From Cristatella mucedo (Eukaryota > Bryozoa > Phylactolaemata > Cristatellidae), in NCBI GenBank assembly GCA_009760855.2, contig WPIO01000079.1:387001-451000 (forward strand): 64,000 bases of DNA. Direction: 5' to 3'. This document shows, in pieces, positions 12,550 to 21,906 of the stretch. The notes under the pieces are model-generated. The model searched no databases. It saw only the letters and a list, made by a program, of their open reading frames with translations, and was not told the DNA's origin. A program made the translations under genes and the position numbers. Position 1 is the stretch's first letter. Every line of letters begins with the position of its first letter.

Positions 12550-15500
12550 TACATAATATATATATATATATACATATATAAAAATATATATAACACTATA
12601 TATATTGTTATATATATATATGATATATATATATATAATATGTAAATATAAAATATAAAACAATTAAATGAACAGAAAGGAACTCACGAGAGTTGGAGCA
12701 AAGACTCAAGACGACGAAGGGAAAAAGGCATTTAATGAACACTGGGGGGCTTACAATTAATTGGCAATGAGATTATTTTGCCAATATACCTCTTTGTAAA
12801 TGTACAGAAGTTCTACAACCTCCGCGTTTGTGCTGACGACTGTCGTCTGCCTTCGACGTCCATTCTTCAAGTCATCGTCTCCGAATTTTTCGCCTGCCCG
12901 TATCATCCGGGCTTCTGTCATATGACTGCTACTCTCGACCACTATGAGGAAAGGAGCACACGGTTTACTGGGCTACAAAGACGTATTAGTAGCACACACG
13001 AGATCACGAGAGAAGAAAGCAACCGCCGGAAGCGTGGAAGCAGCGACTACTTGGATCCAGCAAAGTTAGTGCACTCTTAACAGTTAAAGCCTCCAACAGG
13101 CCATGCACATTAGATGCATATTCGCCCGGCGATTAATTTACCGGTCTGTAATTGCCGCTTGTCTGCATTACGCCATTTGGTTTGCCTAAAAAGAGCTGGA
13201 AGTAGCACGAGCTGCTGATGGAACCAGTGTACAATAAAATGATAGCTAGGTTTGGACCGAGCCAACTACCAGACTCACAGGTCGTGAACCTATGTATCTA
13301 ATGTATGTATGTAAGTGTGTATGTACGCATGCATGCATGAATGCATGTAAGCATGTTTGTATGCATGTATTTATGTATTTATGTATGCATGCAAGTGTGT
13401 GTGTGTGCGTGTGTGCGTGTGCGTGTATGCATGTATGTATGCATGCATGTATCTCCGTTTGTAACTCCGCAAAGGCACAGAGACTATGTGGGTGTTGCAC
13501 AGGAGCGGTGTGCATGGGGCACTCAAATTCTATGCAGCTTTCGTGACGCATTCGATGGCCAACATGCAGAATTCATGTCACGCAGCAAAGAGAAATTGAG
13601 AAGCGTAGCTGAGTCCGGAGGACAGTTAAGGTAGCGCGTGGCATGGAAGTAGCAGCCCAGGACGGCTGGAAAGGATGTGCAGCATGATGTCGGCAGCAGG
13701 AGATTGGATATCGTTAAGTAAGAACTGTGGAAGTACTTCGCTGTATGCTTTCTTAGGAGTGGTTAATAAGACGATCGATGGTGGACATGAACATTTTTTG
13801 GTCCATGATCTGCGATTCCACTACTTGTTTATAAAGTTTTGACTTAGGTTAAGCTAAACTGGATTTCTATCAAACAATTTTCTCAATTTCGCCTTGCATG
13901 CTTTTTCAGTTAAGTCAGCAAGTTAATATCAAAATATGTCTTAACTCTGAAAACCTTGAGGCTCTGAGCCTTAATTCAAGCTTCAGAAGTTAAGACCCTC
14001 TAAATTTTGGCGATCCTTTGGCACAGAGCTATTAGGCTGCTGTACACACTTGGAATGTCTATAAAGCTGCATATCGAAATTTGTGTTTGAGAGCAACGAT
14101 ATTAGCAAAGATGATAGCTTTCGCCAATACTGAATTACTCACTCTGAGTGGGCGATAAATATGCAATCAGTTCACTGATTCTGCGAATTGTATTAGATGT
14201 AGAAGCAGTTTTCCTTAGCTGTACGTGGCAACTTACGCGTCCCATTGAGAACAAAGTAAAAGCCTCCAGGATGAAGCCCTTCACGTAGGATGACTCGCTG
14301 ATGTCCGTACCTGTTGTAAAAAACGCGTTATTCTTTGCTAAGCCGCTCTCGAAATTGCAACTAATTGATAATAAGAAACTAATTAAATATCATTGAATAA
14401 TAACAAAATGTGCATTATCGTAGTGTGAGTTGCCTATTGTAAACCTGGTGGAGAAAACTAAGAATGATGACCCAGGGGCTTATAATACCGGTCTATTTGT
14501 CTTACTCTGAGAACTCAGCTTATTCACATAGCGTATTTAGGAGCTGCAGCGGAAGCTCATACAATCGCGAGTGCTTACGCAATATTCTTAACCTTTCGCG
14601 TGACTCTGGTGTGCGCTCTGTTTGACGTGTTCATCTTGCTTAAAATCAAAATCAGGTACGTAATGTTAGATATGCACGAGTCCTATAAACAGGAACGAAG
14701 CTGCAGAAGAACTTCAAAGGCTACTTACTCAACTTATATCGAACCATATAGTCTTATGAAGACACCTGAGCGAGAGACGACAAAGACGCTTGGAGGATTT
14801 CGATTAGCTGCTAACTTCGGTGCCTCTGAGGAACTTCAAACGGATTTTAGACAAATTTCTATAAACAAACCTGGGGACTCCTCCACATGAACAAGAGAGC
14901 TTGGGTAAATTAGAAAGCAAATGCATCCAATTGAAGGTCGTTTAGCATTTGGAAATTTCTGCTAACAACGCTGGACTAGATTAAACGCTGAACTGATTCC
15001 TATCTTACAGAATGCTTGAGAAACCATTATTCGTACGCTCATCTTAAGATAAGACTATTGCGTGGCCAGTACACATTAATTTAAAGGCTTATATTAAAGC
15101 CGTCGCATGTTTTTCATTGCAAGCAACCAAACCGCTTACTACGTAGTTTTCACATAGAGCAAACGTGCGTTTAATAAACCAATTTCTATGTGAGTACAAT
15201 CGGTCCCGACAGAATGCTTCGTCAGCTTCGCAATCTGTTTGCAACAACGAGCTCTGCCAAGGGCGTTTTCGCTTTGTCTTGTCGTACACGGTACTCAGCC
15301 GGAGCTCAAATTGAACGTACTCTATCAAGTCGCCTAGAAAAATGACTACTGTGCAGCTGCTACTGTAAAAGTACTGAGTACAATTACTAATGTGCCAGTG
15401 CTGACTGCAAGTACAAGTACAGAGTGCTGAGGCTACAAGACTACAAGTACAAGTTTTTGCAAGTACGAGTATTTGTACTGAGACTACGATGGGCGGCGAT

Positions 15501-18500
15501 GCACGAGCCGCCGCAGGGGGGCGCATGCGCAGTAGTCGTCGCGCCATCGCTGACCTTTCATAGACGCCGCACGCCGAGAGCAACCGTTGATGCTCCAGAG
15601 CGAAGCTGCGAAAGGCGTGACACGCTCGTCTGCACTGCAGCGTAATCTGCAATTACAGGATATCTGCTGCTGCAGCGTAAGCGTGTTGTTCAATGCCGAG
15701 AAAGAGATCGAGTTCTCTGAGGGCGCGATAACAAATGCGTTATTGTTATTATTGTTGTTATTATTACTATTATTCAATTAAATCAAAGTGCCTGCGATGC
15801 GCTTTCTCAATAAATTCTTGCAAAGATTATGGCGCGCTGAAACAAAGCGGCTTACTTTAGCATCAATATTTCGATCCTAAAACATTATCTCTGTCCTGGG
15901 CAGACCATGGGAGGGAGTTCAGCGTCAGACTACGTACGCTATACCCTGAGGCGTCAGCATGCCATATTCTCGCACCGCTGCTCTCTGACCTCTGGCCTAC
16001 GCGTGTCTGACTTCGTGAACCCTTTATGATCCCCAACCCTTTTTGAGCTCTTTGACGACCTGCTACTGAACCTCAGGTTCCCGCGAGCATGCCAAGAAGA
16101 ATCTTGAAGACCTGAAATAAAGGTCAGGGTCCCGCAAATGTGGCAGCAGCCAAATGTTAAAGATAAAAGTAACCCTATGTCGCGTTAGAACTAAGAACCA
16201 AATAACATTAGGACCAAGCTTCGAGTGCCTTTTTTAAAATAAGCAGAAGATTAGAGAACTTACTACATTCACTACCTTCGGATATTGGATAACTACTGAA
16301 GGCTGAAGAATTATTGTTGTGCACCTGCGGAAGCTATTTTCTTAGGCAAAGCTTAATTTAAGATGCCGTCCTAACTACAATGTCAAGGCACTGACCTGCT
16401 CGACGTCATCTGGGGTGCGTACATCCGGTCTCTTCATCAACGCCGCTAAGGTTTCTGAAGTCCAGGTTCTCTGAAGCGTGCGAGGCAGCGGCCTTTCTCA
16501 AATTCAATCACGATAAAACCGGCTTGGTAATCACGAGCATGCTTGGCCTCTCTTAGAAACCGGAAAGCCAGAAAATAAAAAGCTTGACATCGGTAATGGC
16601 TAGCGTTTCGGATGCAGCTCTAGCACGTAACCTCTTTGTCGTATTCTATAATGTTCTTAAACTAGATGACTCCCTCAACTTGACTTTCACTTTCAGTTGA
16701 AATTGGTTGTCTAAATGCTAGAACTTCACATTAATACCAGCATAAAAATTTTGTTTAAAGGTTGACCGTAGTATGTCCAACAGCTTGAGCTCTCTGCGCT
16801 ACGACAAATTTTTGCTGTCGCCCAAGAATTTCCGCTTGGACCAGCCAAGTGGGCGTATTAGATAGCAGCCAGATTTTTGTGAAGCGAGTTTTAAATCTGC
16901 TGTGCTTTGTGTAAACCAGTTTCGTTAGGGGGCTGCAAATTATTGATAGACTTTAAATTCGCAGCTAGTACATGTTTTGAATGAGCATCAATCAAGATCC
17001 GGAAAGACAAGAGGCTAAAAGGAAACTTCTCGCCAGTAGCATTGCGCCGAAGAGACGTCCGAAGGAGGGACTGCTGAATGAGAAAGAGGCTGCTGAATGA
17101 GAAAGGGGCTGCTGAATGAGAAAGAGGCTGCTGAATGAGAAAGAGGCTGCTGAATGAGGAATGGGCTGCTGAATGAGAAAGAGGCTGCTGAATGAGAAAA
17201 AGGCTGCTGAATGAGAAAGAGGCTGCTGAATGAGAAAAAGGCTGCTGAATGAGAAAGAGGCTGCTGAATGAGAAATGGGCTGCTGAATGAGAAAGAGGCT
17301 GCTGAATGAGAAAGAGGCTGCTGAATGAGAAAGAGGCTGCTGAATGAGAAAGAGGCTGCTGAATGAGAAAGAGGCTGCTGAATGAGAAAGAGGCTGCTGA
17401 ATGAGAAAGAGGCTGCTGAATGAGAAAGAGGCTGCTGAATGAGAAAGAGGCTGCTGAATGAGAAAGAGGCTGCTGAATGAGAAAGAGGCTGCTGAATGAG
17501 AAATGGGCTGCTGAATGAGAAAGAGGCTGCTGAATGAGAAAGAGGCTGCTGAATGAGAAAGAGGCTGCTGAATGAGAAAGAGGCTGCCGCAGAAACTGCT
17601 CGCGCCAGCATCAACTTGCCAGAGAGAGAGTGACGTAGAAGCAGCAGGAGCACGCACAAATTTGCGAGTAAACTTTTCCTATCAGACTTGACCGGCAGAA
17701 ATCTAGTACCTATATGGAGGTGATAAAATAAAATACCTTTATATCGTGGAAAGACAACTAAACCTTTTTCAAGATACTTCACAGGCTTGCTTGGAAGGAA
17801 GCTTAGCAAATGCTCAGCGGTTCCATGCACAATTTCAGCACGCGTCGAACGACGCGCAATTAGCACAAATAAATCAACACGCAAAGAGCGGCTAGCATGG
17901 ACGGAGCTAATGCAGTAAGGAGTCGACGGAAGTTTCCGTTTTTAAATGTCGCCAAGTCATGACGTCATGATGTCAGTCAATAGTGAGTTCCACGTCTGAA
18001 ACACTTGGTTTTCAGTGATCGTGATTCGGGAAACGCCAATCGACTCACACTACAACCATAACCCACGGTGATTAGCAGCATTAAGCGCTCACGCAATGAT
18101 CCTCGCTATTTGGTGCGAGGGAGGCACTCGGATACTCGATACTCAGGAACGCGTGGTGCGCGAGCACGTGACTGCGGGAGCAACGAGGTCGTACAGGTCA
18201 AGGCTGGCGCTAGGGAGTGAATTGCCAAGTGCACATCCTGCCATGTTTGTGTCTAACCGAGGGTCTGATTAAAACTCGCGACCGACTAAGTTGAAGCGGG
18301 GAAAATGCAGTTGTTAAAGACAAAAATCCGACTTTCCCTTGTGACGTTCTTTCCACCGAGACCAGGTTAAAGAGCATGAAGCGCTAACAAACAGAAAAGC
18401 ACACACTTACGATTCTAGGAGAGTTTCTCTTGTAGATCATGGCGTCGAATTCTAGTCGTTGAGCGTCTCCCCCTGCGGGATCGATGAAGTTAACGACAAA

Positions 18501-18606
18501 GACGTTTTGAGTAGCCAATGTCTGCCGCTTTGTTACCGACACTTCGGTTAAGAGATCTTCAATCAACGTGTACCATGAAGAGCTTGAGACTTCATACCAA
18601 AGCAAT
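579..18606 (-). CDS. Cyclic nucleotide-binding-domain protein, CNBD2-like (multi-exon, 5' part incomplete)
   Basis: Gene rebuilt from splice sites and reading phase; exons are listed separately. Transcription runs from high to low coordinates. The exons at 14237-14310, 4925-5340 and 862-1002 supply successive parts of one cyclic nucleotide-binding (CNB) fold: an early beta strand and turn ([13 protein letters not shown]), the strand before the phosphate-binding cassette (LEPGQVF), then the cassette and C-terminal helix ([16 protein letters not shown]). The last exon (579-680) carries the stop codon. Upstream exons at 16396-16470 and 18411-18606 fit the helical region that precedes the CNB fold in CNBD2-type proteins. 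CNB domains normally bind cAMP or cGMP; here the cassette Glu after FG is Leu and the usual Arg is not visible, so binding is doubtful. About 130 residues of charged, Ser-rich sequence interrupt the beta barrel. At least one short exon between 14.3 and 16.3 kb is unresolved. The family assignment is inference; CNB fold recognition is strong. Confidence 0.68.
862..1002 (-). CDS. CNB-domain gene exon: phosphate-binding cassette and C-helix
   Basis: Open for exactly 47 codons between an acceptor (GTATCGCAG) and a strong donor (CTGCAG|GTGAGA), phase 0 at both ends. It encodes the cassette-like [16 protein letters not shown], then [17 protein letters not shown], which fits the last strand and helix of a CNB fold. 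Joined to the exon ending LEPGQVF, the text becomes GQVFG, a standard CNB junction. The acidic residue expected after FG is Leu here. Confidence 0.75.
2705..2960 (-). mobile_element. Decayed 3' fragment of LINE family A
   Basis: The reverse complement matches the family A end: the block encoding [20 protein letters not shown] and the downstream UTR are recognisable but full of substitutions. More diverged than the copies in the dynein introns. Confidence 0.55.
3297..3412. repeat. (TA)n followed by (TG/CG)n microsatellite
   Basis: A short alternating TA run passes into a long alternating TG/TGCG run. It abuts the 5' truncated end of the family B LINE. Confidence 0.85.
3466..4660 (+). mobile_element. 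LINE family B (CR1/L2-type non-LTR retrotransposon), 5' truncated and frameshifted
   Basis: Encodes reverse transcriptase motifs [16 protein letters not shown] and [10 protein letters not shown] (the YADD catalytic box). Past a frame break near 3970 come the C-terminal [14 protein letters not shown] and the family-specific block [21 protein letters not shown]. The 3' end (about 4600-4660) has a GGAGTTACAGACGGAGATACA block followed by TACAT-type repeats. The endonuclease part is missing. It cannot encode an active enzyme as it stands. It lies inside an intron of the minus-strand CNB gene, in opposite orientation. Confidence 0.85.
4925..5340 (-). CDS. CNB-domain gene exon: long disordered insertion and pre-cassette strand
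   Basis: The acceptor CTCATTTGCAG at 5341 and the donor GTCTTC|GTAAGTAAC bound 416 nt, entering in phase 1 and leaving in phase 0. The N-terminal two thirds (about 110 residues) is polar, rich in Ser, Arg, Gly and Asp, and probably disordered. It ends in [16 protein letters not shown], the strand and Gly-X-X-Phe turn before the phosphate-binding cassette. The insertion sits where typical CNB domains have a short loop, so the domain is unusually extended. Confidence 0.7.
5415..5450 (-). CDS. Possible 36-nt micro-exon of the CNB-domain gene
   Basis: Bounded by TTTGTCCAG and GTTGATG|GTAAGT. If used, it joins the exon at 14237 (leaving phase 1) to the exon at 5340 with no frame break, adding [11 protein letters not shown]. 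An alternative acceptor 10 nt upstream (5461) gives 46 nt and a different entry phase. Support is splice-site fit and phase only. Confidence 0.35.
5486..5625 (+). mobile_element. tRNA-derived SINE (type 1)
   Basis: A tRNA-like head has an A-box (TGGTCTAGCGGTTAAGG) and a B-box-like block (GGGCTCGAGCCCC). A tail, AGCGCCTGAATAGTGATTAA to GGGGCGCTATATAAATG, is shared with LINE family A. Other copies are at 21765, 32775 and, inverted, 34195. Confidence 0.8.
6560..7475 (+). mobile_element. Decayed LINE family A copy
   Basis: Scattered frames encode the C-terminal part of a CR1/L2-type protein ([39 protein letters not shown]). The family A hairpin tail and ATT repeats end it at about 7420-7475. Many frame breaks mark it as old. 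Confidence 0.7.
7740..8680. repeat. (TA)n-rich array with repeated 'GACTCTCCCAGCTCCCTTATA' modules
   Basis: Long alternating TA tracts are interspersed with a non-repetitive module containing CTCCCAGCTCCCTTA, seen near 7768, 8350, 8492, 8577 and, decayed, 8667. The two at 8492 and 8577 are about 85 bp apart and nearly identical. A family B LINE piece (7884-8240) lies inside the array. Confidence 0.8.
7884..8240 (-). mobile_element. LINE family B 3' end fragment
   Basis: The reverse complement carries the family B end (block encoding [20 protein letters not shown], then the ATCTCCGTCTG.AACTCCACAAA terminal block). Its 3' end runs directly into the (TA)n array. Confidence 0.8.
9460..9537 (-). 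CDS. Possible 78-nt exon on the minus strand
   Basis: Flanked by a good acceptor (TTTTTCTACAG) and donor (AATTATAA|GTAAGTATT); one of three frames is open ([17 protein letters not shown]...). Its entry and exit phases do not fit directly between the neighbouring CNB-gene exons, so it may be an alternative exon, need a missing partner, or be chance. Confidence 0.3.
9712..9737. repeat. (TA)n microsatellite
   Basis: A perfect alternating TA run of about 26 bp. Confidence 0.9.
10215..10325 (+). mobile_element. Degenerate tRNA-derived SINE (type 1)
   Basis: Fragments of the type 1 SINE are readable: GGTAAGGTACTC, GAGGTCGTGGGGTCGAGCCC and a tail ending GGCCGCTATATAAAT. The head is truncated. Confidence 0.6.
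10890..11580 (+). other. AT-rich block of unknown origin with two short ORFs
   Basis: Two frames (10904-11104, 66 codons; 11210-11440, 76 codons) use mostly A/T-ending codons, unlike the GC-rich dynein exons. The first ends in an Ala/Thr/Pro-rich stretch ([19 protein letters not shown]); the second is Lys/Ile/Glu-rich. The DNA between and after them is strongly AT-rich. I do not recognise the products. It could be a mobile-element fragment or an insertion from another genome. A family A LINE tail begins directly after it. Confidence 0.35.
11585..11765 (+). mobile_element. LINE family A, 3' end only
   Basis: About 180 bp of the family A 3' untranslated region, the hairpin (AAAGCGCCTAGAAAGAGA... 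GGGTGCTTT) and ATT repeats. A typical heavily 5' truncated insertion. Confidence 0.8.
11766..12477. other. Intronic stretch with GGATCGG-rich segment
   Basis: 11790-11880 carries irregular repeats of CGGATCGG/CGGTATCGG. Nothing recognisable was seen in the rest. Confidence 0.4.
12478..12655. repeat. (TA)n-rich microsatellite
   Basis: Nearly pure alternating TA over about 180 bp with a few interruptions. Confidence 0.9.
13290..13446. repeat. (ATGT/ATGC)n and (GT)n microsatellite
   Basis: Imperfect tetranucleotide ATGT/ATGC repeats with a central GT run. It abuts the 3' end of a family B LINE fragment, whose own end is of the same ATGT type. Confidence 0.85.
13447..13745 (-). mobile_element. 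LINE family B 3' end fragment
   Basis: The same terminal block as at 7884 and 49077 (ATCTCCGTTTGTAACTCC, then AGACTATGTGGGTGTTGC), followed in reverse by the coding end of the element. Diverged from the other copies. Confidence 0.75.
14237..14310 (-). CDS. CNB-domain gene exon: first beta strands
   Basis: The acceptor TTTTTTACAACAG and donor GGGACGC|GTAAGTTGCC bound 74 nt. The frame reads [11 protein letters not shown], then [13 protein letters not shown]. This is the classic early CNB motif (R-E-G..., then F-Y-F-V-L-x-G). It enters with one base and leaves with one base. Intron 14311-16263 on its 5' side probably hides one short exon. Confidence 0.75.
14311..16263 (-). other. Intron sequence of the CNB-domain gene
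   Basis: It contains a SINE/LINE-type tail at 15690-15776 and a TACAAGTACAAGT-type simple stretch at 15400-15480. A 34-nt phase-compatible micro-exon candidate (about 15011-15044) was seen, but its product does not resemble the family. Confidence 0.45.
15690..15776 (+). mobile_element. SINE/LINE family A tail
   Basis: A GAAAGAGATCGAGTTCTCTG, then AGGGCGCGATAA and imperfect ATT/GTT repeats: the shared hairpin tail without a recognisable head. Confidence 0.65.
16264..16324 (-). CDS. Tentative CNB-domain gene exon
   Basis: Acceptor GCTTCCGCAG, donor AATGTA|GTAAGTTC, 61 nt entering in phase 0 as required by the exon at 16396. It reads [17 protein letters not shown]; the AFSSYP part fits the helix before the CNB fold in this family. 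Support is modest. Confidence 0.4.
16396..16470 (-). CDS. CNB-domain gene exon: pre-domain helix
   Basis: Acceptor CACGCTTCAG, donor GAGCAG|GTCAGTGCC, 75 nt, phase 0 on both sides. It encodes a segment with [20 protein letters not shown], matching the 'leucines, then P..RT..D' pattern before the CNB fold in CNBD2-type proteins. Its acceptor tract lies at the edge of an antisense LINE fragment. Confidence 0.55.
16480..16690 (+). mobile_element. Decayed LINE fragment (reverse transcriptase C-terminal part)
   Basis: The frame shows [13 protein letters not shown], then a region with [20 protein letters not shown]. These match the FLKLNDDKT and ARNLGVVFD blocks of CR1/L2-type elements, with a stop codon between. 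Confidence 0.6.
17073..17586. repeat. 19-bp minisatellite, about 27 copies
   Basis: Unit GAGAAAGAGGCTGCTGAAT in tandem, with sporadic variants (GAGAAATGGG, GAGAAAAAGG, GAGGAATGGG). Because 19 is not a multiple of 3, long ORFs on the minus strand cycle through three frames of [18 protein letters not shown]. They are repeat artefacts. Located in an intron of the CNB gene. Confidence 0.92.
18411..18606 (-). CDS. CNB-domain gene exon: N-terminal region
   Basis: The acceptor TTGCTGTTGCAG and donor AGAATC|GTAAGTGTG bound 196 nt with one open frame of 65 codons, [19 protein letters not shown] to [13 protein letters not shown]. The closing FDAMIYKRN fits the conserved 'FD...YK' segment upstream of the CNB fold. 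It enters with one base, so an upstream exon ending in phase 2 is required but was not found. Confidence 0.6.
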
Positions 18607-19240
18607 CTGCAACAGCAAAAAGTGCTTACAACTCATTCCGAAAAAAATAGTACTTAGTTAATGCGCGGTTGTCTATGTGTAAATGCCTTGAGCACTACTA
18701 GTCTCATTCATTCCTGAACTCTGCGAACCAAGAAGGAAATATATAGAAACTTGGGGGTCCTTAAAACCTAAGTTTTCGAACGTGAGTATATAATAAAAAA
18801 GAAATACATTACTTCGAGGGATCGCACATGGTCATGGTTCAAGAAGGTAGAGTAGACAATCGGTAAACCTTGACTAAGTCAATAGACCTTTATCACGATT
18901 TTCCGGTCGTCAATGTGTATCTTGACGATTTCAGGTTATTAGTGACATTTTCAAACTTTGCCTTTGAAAAAGTATTCGAATTATTGTCGAGGAGACTTTT
19001 TAGGAACCTTCACTAATCAATGCACGGCGACTTCTGTCAAAAGTCTTGGTTCTCAAATTGAAACGGCAATTTAAATGAACGAATAGGTTGGTTTCCTAAT
19101 GAAGCTAACATTGCAAGCGATCACGGAGCCCCAAAAAGATAGGTATGAACTTTGTCATTATACCTGCAATTTCGAACGAAAAGCCTCTTAAGTAATAGTG
19201 GGTTTCCTTTGTAGCACTAATGAGTTTCTTCCCTTTTGGG

Positions 19241-19242
<2 letters not shown>

Positions 19243-19324
<82 letters not shown>

Positions 19325-19325
19325 G
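19243..19325. repeat. (CT)n microsatellite
   Basis: About 80 bp of almost pure CT on the plus strand. The Arg/Glu ORF over it is an artefact. Confidence 0.95.
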
Positions 19326-19761
19326 ACACTGTCTTGCATTTTGCTGCAGTCAAAAGCCGTGCTTAAACGTCAAGTATTCGTAAAGTGGCGAAGTTAAAAT
19401 GTACCCTGTACGGTATATCTATGCACGGTATATCTATGACAGCGGCACAAGCTGCACGTCTTTTCGCTTGCGCCCACTTACTGTCTGCACGCGAGGCATA
19501 CTTTTATCAGAAGTCGGATGGCCCTCGACGCTCTGTAGAACGTCTTTTTCTTCTAAAGAAGAGTGCAGAAAATGCCTCGCCTGCCACTGAGCGAGTAGCT
19601 AGGAGCTCATCGGCGCCACCTGCCACCCATCTGCCGGGCACCGTCGTCATTTCGCCGAGCGCTCGCGTATTGGTATCGTCATCGAAAGCTTTTCGCTACA
19701 GCGAGTATCCCATCCATCGCACGCATGCGGCGCTACAGCGGGCGCTACTTTGATCGTTCAC

Positions 19762-20073
19762 CTTCTCTTGCCTCGTTGGCCCCCAGGGCGAAAGTCGCGT
19801 CATCGTGTCGTGCACCGACTGTCCGAAGCGACTGCGAAGCGATCTCCTGAGCCCTTCGGACATTAAGCTGCGGCCAGTCTTAGCCTTCACCCTAGAGCTC
19901 CCGCCGTCGTCCGCCGGCGCTCCTCCATCTGCCGAGTGCACCTGCGCACTTCGCTCTGCCACATCCGCCTGAACTCTGCGTGCTGCTGCCGCTGCTGACT
20001 GACAGTACACACTTCTGGATCCAGCTCGAAGAGCAGAAAGATGCGTCAATCCGTCATCTCCATGGCTGGCCAT
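19762..20073 (-). CDS. Candidate first coding exon of the CNB-domain gene
   Basis: An ORF opens at 20073 with a good initiation context (AAAATGG) and runs 104 codons to a possible donor (AAGAGAAG|GTGAAC). The product starts MASHGDDGLTHLSALRAG and is Ala/Arg-rich without a known domain. It leaves in phase 0, so another exon would be needed before 18606. Evidence is position, start context and a plausible donor; it may be chance. Confidence 0.3.
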
Positions 20074-21764
20074 TTTGATGTTATCTATACAATGCGAGCG
20101 TGCGCCAAAAGCATGAGAGCGCTGCAGCAGCTAGGCGCAGACGCGTGGTAAGTGAAATGTTCCTGTGATATTTATGGCTATTCCAGCCGAATAAATCTGA
20201 ACAGCTGATCTGCACAACCTTTGTGTGCTGTTGTTAAGAAGCGAATTGCTGAATAATTATTAATTGCTGAATAATTATAATTGTGAAAGTTTAACCGGAC
20301 CAAATCGTTCTCAAGAATGTTCCTTGTGACACTGATGAGGTGCCAAAGATTGTCCTTTACTTAAATGTCATCCATCGACATCTACAGCCATCGGGTACGC
20401 CACTTTCTGCGCTCGGAATACACTCTGCACTACAATGTGGCCGGCTGGCGGGCAGAAAGACACGCGAAAAGTTACTGCAGCTACACCTTTGACTAGGTAA
20501 TTGTATGCCTACTTATGTAGTACAATTAAAATATCTCCTTACACACGTACACGTCCCTCGAGGCCATCGATGATTTAGCTACATGCAGAATGAAACGGTG
20601 TTTTCACAATGTAGTGCCGATCTGATGCGGAGCCGTTCGACTGAATGGCTGCGATCGGTTGACATTGCACGATCTAGATACAGATCGTGAAAAGTTCTTT
20701 ACTCAAAAGTTAAAACATACAATCGCCACAGGATTAGAGCTTATCGGCTTTTCTCATTCTATCAACACAAGTCGTGCCCTACTTCACTTTGAGGGGTACA
20801 TGCTAACGAGGTTTATACATTTGAGAAGGATTCGCTTACTATGCTACAAATTCAGTTAAAAAAGTAGGCGCAAATCTTGAAAAAAATACCCGCAGAAGGT
20901 ACGCGAAAATTCTCAAATAAGAAGAAAACATTCCTCACCCAATCCTCCGGTAGAGGCTTTGGGCTGCTCAGTATTTTCATAATTTCCATTATTTAGTTGT
21001 GCTGTACTGTAGCGTGAGGCGGAAAGCAGCCGTTACTCGCCGCTTGTGCATACTAAGCTGTTAGTATCTTAAGTCGCAGGTCATAGGTCAGCTTCCACAT
21101 ACTAAGCGGCTAACGGGTCATAGGTCGGCTTTCGCCGCGGAACCCAATTAGTTGGCTCACAGGTGCTTGAAAAAGGTCATAATAGCCGAATGTTAAGACA
21201 GGCGCGCGATCCGCTGCAATGATACCAATCTAAATTGGCTCCATCGACCGGAATCAAGCGCTGATTATTCCTCAATGAAACAGGATGCGCTGTAATAGTG
21301 AAAGCGCAGAAATACGGTCGGACGGCCAATGCGATCTTGGCATGCTGTAGAGCTTGGTCAGAAATCGCAGCAGCTTTATTGATGGCAAGCAAATGACGCG
21401 CCCGATTTGCGTAGGAGAACAATGCTACGGGTATTTTTGACTGAAGGAAATCGAATCGATTATTTTACGCTTGTTTGAGTTCCAAGCTGGGAGCATGGGA
21501 TACTTTAGCAATGCAAATATTTATCCTGGCGCATAAGGAGCTGAAGGCACCGTAGAGGGTGCAGACCTGCTCCAAGGTCCGGCGATTCATGAGAAAGCAT
21601 GTCTAGAGATTGTCAGATGCTGGATGCATCCACTTTTGAAAACGCTGTAGAGGTCTTTGTGCGCCTGAGTACAGGGCGCAGTCAGCCACGACACTGAAGA
21701 ATTGTAGGCTGACGAATGTTGGAATGCAGACTATCTTTGGAATTCTACGTTTACTCATAATCGG
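20074..21764. other. Intergenic stretch without recognisable features
   Basis: Mixed-composition DNA upstream of the candidate first exon. It probably includes the promoter of the minus-strand gene, but no motif can be supported. Confidence 0.4.
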
Positions 21765-21906
21765 TTTCCGAGCTGGTTTGGTCCAGCGGTTAAGGTACTC
21801 GCTCCGACCAAGGTCTGGCTGAGGTCGTGGGCTCGAGCCCCGTGGCATATATGAAGCGCCTGAATAGAGATTAAGTTCTCTTAGGGCGCTATACAAACGA
21901 ATTATA
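21765..21906 (+). mobile_element. tRNA-derived SINE (type 1)
   Basis: Full-length copy of the 5486 element: A-box TGGTCCAGCGGTTAAGG, B-box-like GGGCTCGAGCCCC, hairpin tail AAGCGCCTGAATAGAGAT to TTAGGGCGCTATACAAACG. Confidence 0.82.

Noticed and set aside
15011-15044. 34-nt micro-exon completing the CNB gene between 16264 and 14310
   Set aside because: Phase fits, but the product does not resemble the expected helix and the acceptor is weak; left out of the gene model.
21765-21850. tRNA gene
   Set aside because: A- and B-box-like blocks are present but no cloverleaf with matching acceptor stem, and the same head recurs with a LINE tail in at least three other places; it is a SINE.
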